Source of the DNA: Bradyrhizobium cenepequi | GTDB lineage: Bacteria > Pseudomonadota > Alphaproteobacteria > Rhizobiales > Xanthobacteraceae | Reading direction: 5' to 3' | DNA: 64,000 nucleotides | Assembly: GCF_020329485.1 (NCBI RefSeq) | Contig: NZ_JAGKJI010000017.1 | Coordinates: forward strand, 1 to 64,000 | Shown: positions 62,250-64,000 of the stretch, piece after piece | Layout of the letters: every line of letters starts with the position of its first letter | Numbering within the stretch: the stretch's first letter is position 1 | Position numbers and translations under genes: made by a program | Notes under the pieces: generated by a model | The model's input: the letters and a program-made list of their open reading frames with translations, nothing else | What the model was told of the DNA's origin: nothing | The model's database searches: none

Positions 62250-62945
62250 ATGAACCCGAAGCGAATCCTTGGCCTTGCGATTGCAGCCTCCGCCGCCCTT
62301 GCTTCATCCGCAGCGCTCGCTGCGACAGGGACGCCGGAGCGCGTGCGCGGGACCATAGCGTCGGCCACCGCGGACTCGGTGACCGTCGATAGCCATACGG
62401 ACAAACCGGTCACGGTTGCCCTGACGGGCGACACCTCATACTTGAAAGTGGAAAAAACGAACCTCAACAAGGTTGAGAAAGGCAGCTACATCGGCACCGC
62501 AACCAAGGACGTCGGGGGCACGCAGGTTGCGCTGGAAGTCGTGATCTTCCCGCCCTCGATGCGCGGCGCGGGTGATGGCCACTACGCCTGGGATAAGATC
62601 CGCGACACGACTCTCTCCGGGGGCGCGCAGACCAGCAGCAGCATGACGAACGGCAATGTCTCTGCCGTCTCGACCTCGGCGGCGACGGTGAACAGTACGA
62701 TGACCAATGGCGACGTCGCCGCGTCGCAGTCGCAGGGTGGCCTTACGCATCTTGTCGTCACTTACAAAGGTGGCCAGCAGGACGTGCTGGTGCCTCCGAC
62801 CGCTCCGATCGTGACCTTCCGCCCCGGCACGAAGGCCCTGGTGGCCAAGGGGAACGATGTTTTCATCAAGGCGGCGCAGACCGGCTCGGGTCTCGTGGCG
62901 AACACGGTCGCGGTCGGCGTCGACGGCGTGAAGCCGCCGATGTGA
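62250..62945 (+). CDS. Periplasmic DUF5666-like beta-rich protein
   Basis: 231 aa. Signal peptide MNPKRILGLAIAASAALASS with cleavage near ALAA. The mature part is OB/beta-like: RVRGTIASATADSVTVDSHT, VALTGDTSYLKVEKTNLNKVEKGSYIGTAT, VALEVVIFPPSMRGAGDGHYAWD, HLVVTYKGGQQDVLVPPTAPIVTF. This resembles DUF5666/metal-ABC accessory proteins that accompany cytochrome b / molybdopterin oxidoreductase pairs. Role unknown. GAAGGAGAAGAC precedes the ATG. Confidence 0.72.
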   Translation: MNPKRILGLAIAASAALASSAALAATGTPERVRGTIASATADSVTVDSHTDKPVTVALTGDTSYLKVEKTNLNKVEKGSYIGTATKDVGGTQVALEVVIFPPSMRGAGDGHYAWDKIRDTTLSGGAQTSSSMTNGNVSAVSTSAATVNSTMTNGDVAASQSQGGLTHLVVTYKGGQQDVLVPPTAPIVTFRPGTKALVAKGNDVFIKAAQTGSGLVANTVAVGVDGVKPPM

Positions 62946-63000
62946 TGCCACTCCCCGCCACCGGCGCGGGAGCTTCCCACCGCGAGAAGGAACATCCGCT

Positions 63001-63639
63001 ATGGGACAACGTGAAACGAGCCGCCGCCTGACACATTCTTCCGCGATCCGCGTCATGCACTGGATCGGCGTCTATGCCATGGGCTGCATGATCTTCAGCG
63101 GCTGGGAAATCTACAACGCCTCGCCCAGCCTGCACTTCCTATTCCCGGCTTGGACCGGCCTCGGCGGCTGGCTGGGCGGCGCGCTGGCTTGGCACCTGAG
63201 CGCGATGTGGCTGCTGTTCGCAGACGGCATCGCCTATCTGGTCTATGGCTTCGCCAGCGGTCATTTCCGGCGCGACCTGAAACCGCCGCGCCCCGCCGAG
63301 CTTGGGCAGGACCTGGGCGCCGCGCTGCGCTTTCGCCTGAAGCACCACATGGGGCACTACAACGCCGTGCAGCGCGTGCTCTACGCCGGGGTCATCATCG
63401 CCGTCATCCTGCAGGTGATGACCGGGCTCGCCATCTGGAAGCCGGTGCAGTTAGGCTGGCTGGCTGGGTTGTTCGGCGGTTATCCGATCGCCCGCGGCAT
63501 CCACCTCGCCATCATGTTCGGCATCGTCGCCTTCGTTCTTGTCCACGTCGCGCTGGTGATGGTCCACCCGCGCACGCTGAAGTCGATGATCGTCACCGTG
63601 CCGCAGAGATCGAGGAAAGCCGATGAGCGACCAGCGTAA
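63001..63639 (+). CDS. Cytochrome b561-type membrane subunit
   Basis: 212 aa. Four or five membrane helices: RVMHWIGVYAMGCMIFSGWEIY (haem-ligand His), LGGALAWHLSAMWLLFADGIAYLVYGF (His), KHHMGHYNAVQRVLYAGVIIAVILQVMTGLAIW (His), ARGIHLAIMFGIVAFVLVHVALVMVHP (His pair). It carries b haems and anchors a periplasmic molybdoenzyme, moving electrons to or from the quinone pool. It overlaps the next gene by 17 bp. GAGAAGGAACATCCGCT precedes the ATG. Confidence 0.88.
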   Translation: MGQRETSRRLTHSSAIRVMHWIGVYAMGCMIFSGWEIYNASPSLHFLFPAWTGLGGWLGGALAWHLSAMWLLFADGIAYLVYGFASGHFRRDLKPPRPAELGQDLGAALRFRLKHHMGHYNAVQRVLYAGVIIAVILQVMTGLAIWKPVQLGWLAGLFGGYPIARGIHLAIMFGIVAFVLVHVALVMVHPRTLKSMIVTVPQRSRKADERPA

Positions 63640-64000
63640 CAAACCGGCCGTCAGCATGGCCGAGATCAGGCCGGAGCTGGAAAGGCTGCACCGGCGCGGC
63701 TTCCTGCGGGGCGCGCTCTCGCTCGGCGCCTCGCTTGGCTCGCTGACGTTGCTGACCGGCTGCGACCTTTCGACCCATTCCGGCGTCGACGGCGCGCTGG
63801 AGGCGATCCTGTGCTTCGACGACCGGGTCCAGGCGGCTCTGTTCAGCCGCAAACGCCTGGCGAAGACCTATCCGGCCAGCGCCATCACTCGCCCGTTCCG
63901 CTTCAACGCCTATTACGCGGAGTGGCAGGTGCGCCCGGTACCGGATAACTGGGTACTCAGTGTCGCCGGCCTCGTCGCCGACCGGCGGCCGTGGACGTTG
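63623..64000 (+). CDS. Tat-exported sulfite-oxidase-like molybdopterin enzyme, partial
   Basis: 126 aa visible; runs off the window. After a cytosolic lead the twin-arginine signal LHRRGFLRGALSLGASLGSL ends with a lipobox-like LLTGC. The mature part begins with RPFRFNAYYAEWQVRPVPDNWVLSVAGLV, typical of the first strands of sulfite-oxidase/MsrP-fold (Oxidored_molyb) proteins; the Mo-ligand Cys would come later. Start ATG 63623 lies inside the cytochrome b gene, so they are co-translated. Substrate (sulfite or sulfoxide) cannot be told here. Confidence 0.82.
   Translation, partial: MSDQRNKPAVSMAEIRPELERLHRRGFLRGALSLGASLGSLTLLTGCDLSTHSGVDGALEAILCFDDRVQAALFSRKRLAKTYPASAITRPFRFNAYYAEWQVRPVPDNWVLSVAGLVADRRPWTL

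Overview
The window is high-GC alphaproteobacterial DNA. Gene content (single-domain haemoglobin / FAD oxidoreductase / assimilatory nitrate reductase locus, many small secreted or cytosolic proteins typical of the genus, H-NS-like protein with a YRNP-x-DPAETW motif) points to Bradyrhizobium or a close relative in the Nitrobacteraceae. This is an inference from recognisable protein families, not from a search.

Layout. 0-0.8 kb: end of a PaaI-type thioesterase, then the 3' half of a tRNA-Arg(CCG) gene fused to a piece of a ketopantoate reductase gene, which looks like the scar of an integrated element. 0.8-8 kb: accessory DNA with a GNAT acetyltransferase coupled to an EamA exporter, a ca. 100-bp repeat present three times, a decayed response regulator and several small secreted proteins. 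8-17.5 kb: nitrate / nitric oxide locus. The minus-strand operon encodes a PNPOx-truncated globin fusion, an FHA-flavodoxin-reductase-ferredoxin protein, a NarK-type transporter and a 51-aa membrane peptide; the plus-strand side encodes a FAD/NAD oxidoreductase and the nitrate reductase NasA. Between them lies a shredded single-domain haemoglobin gene whose promoter-leader is present twice in inverted orientation. 17.7-21 kb: TetR regulator, transposase scrap, broken Tat-type superoxide dismutase. 21-25.5 kb: RND efflux pump and its adaptor. 25.5-26.3 kb: an intact IS5/IS427-type insertion sequence.

26.5-55 kb is a decaying accessory region: remnants of IS5, IS256 and IS66 transposases, broken genes (DNA ligase, LysR, TPR protein, kup, hpnN-like, opgC-like, phosphomannose isomerase) mixed with intact genes: an ATP-dependent DNA ligase with a Cys-rich partner, an H-NS-like protein, a ClpP-like periplasmic protein, a DedA protein, an MFS exporter, a BFD-like ferredoxin and many small proteins without known function.

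55.9-64 kb is a sulfur-metabolism block: YeiH-type exporter (frameshifted near its end) with a LysR regulator, a cytochrome c tail, an OmpR-type response regulator, then a Tat-exported protein of unknown function, a ModA-like periplasmic binding protein, a DoxDA-type thiosulfate:quinone oxidoreductase, a periplasmic DUF5666-like protein, a cytochrome b561-type subunit and the start of a Tat-exported sulfite-oxidase-like molybdoenzyme that runs off the window. Together they suggest periplasmic oxidation of reduced sulfur coupled to the quinone pool. All calls were made by eye from the sequence; no database search was possible.
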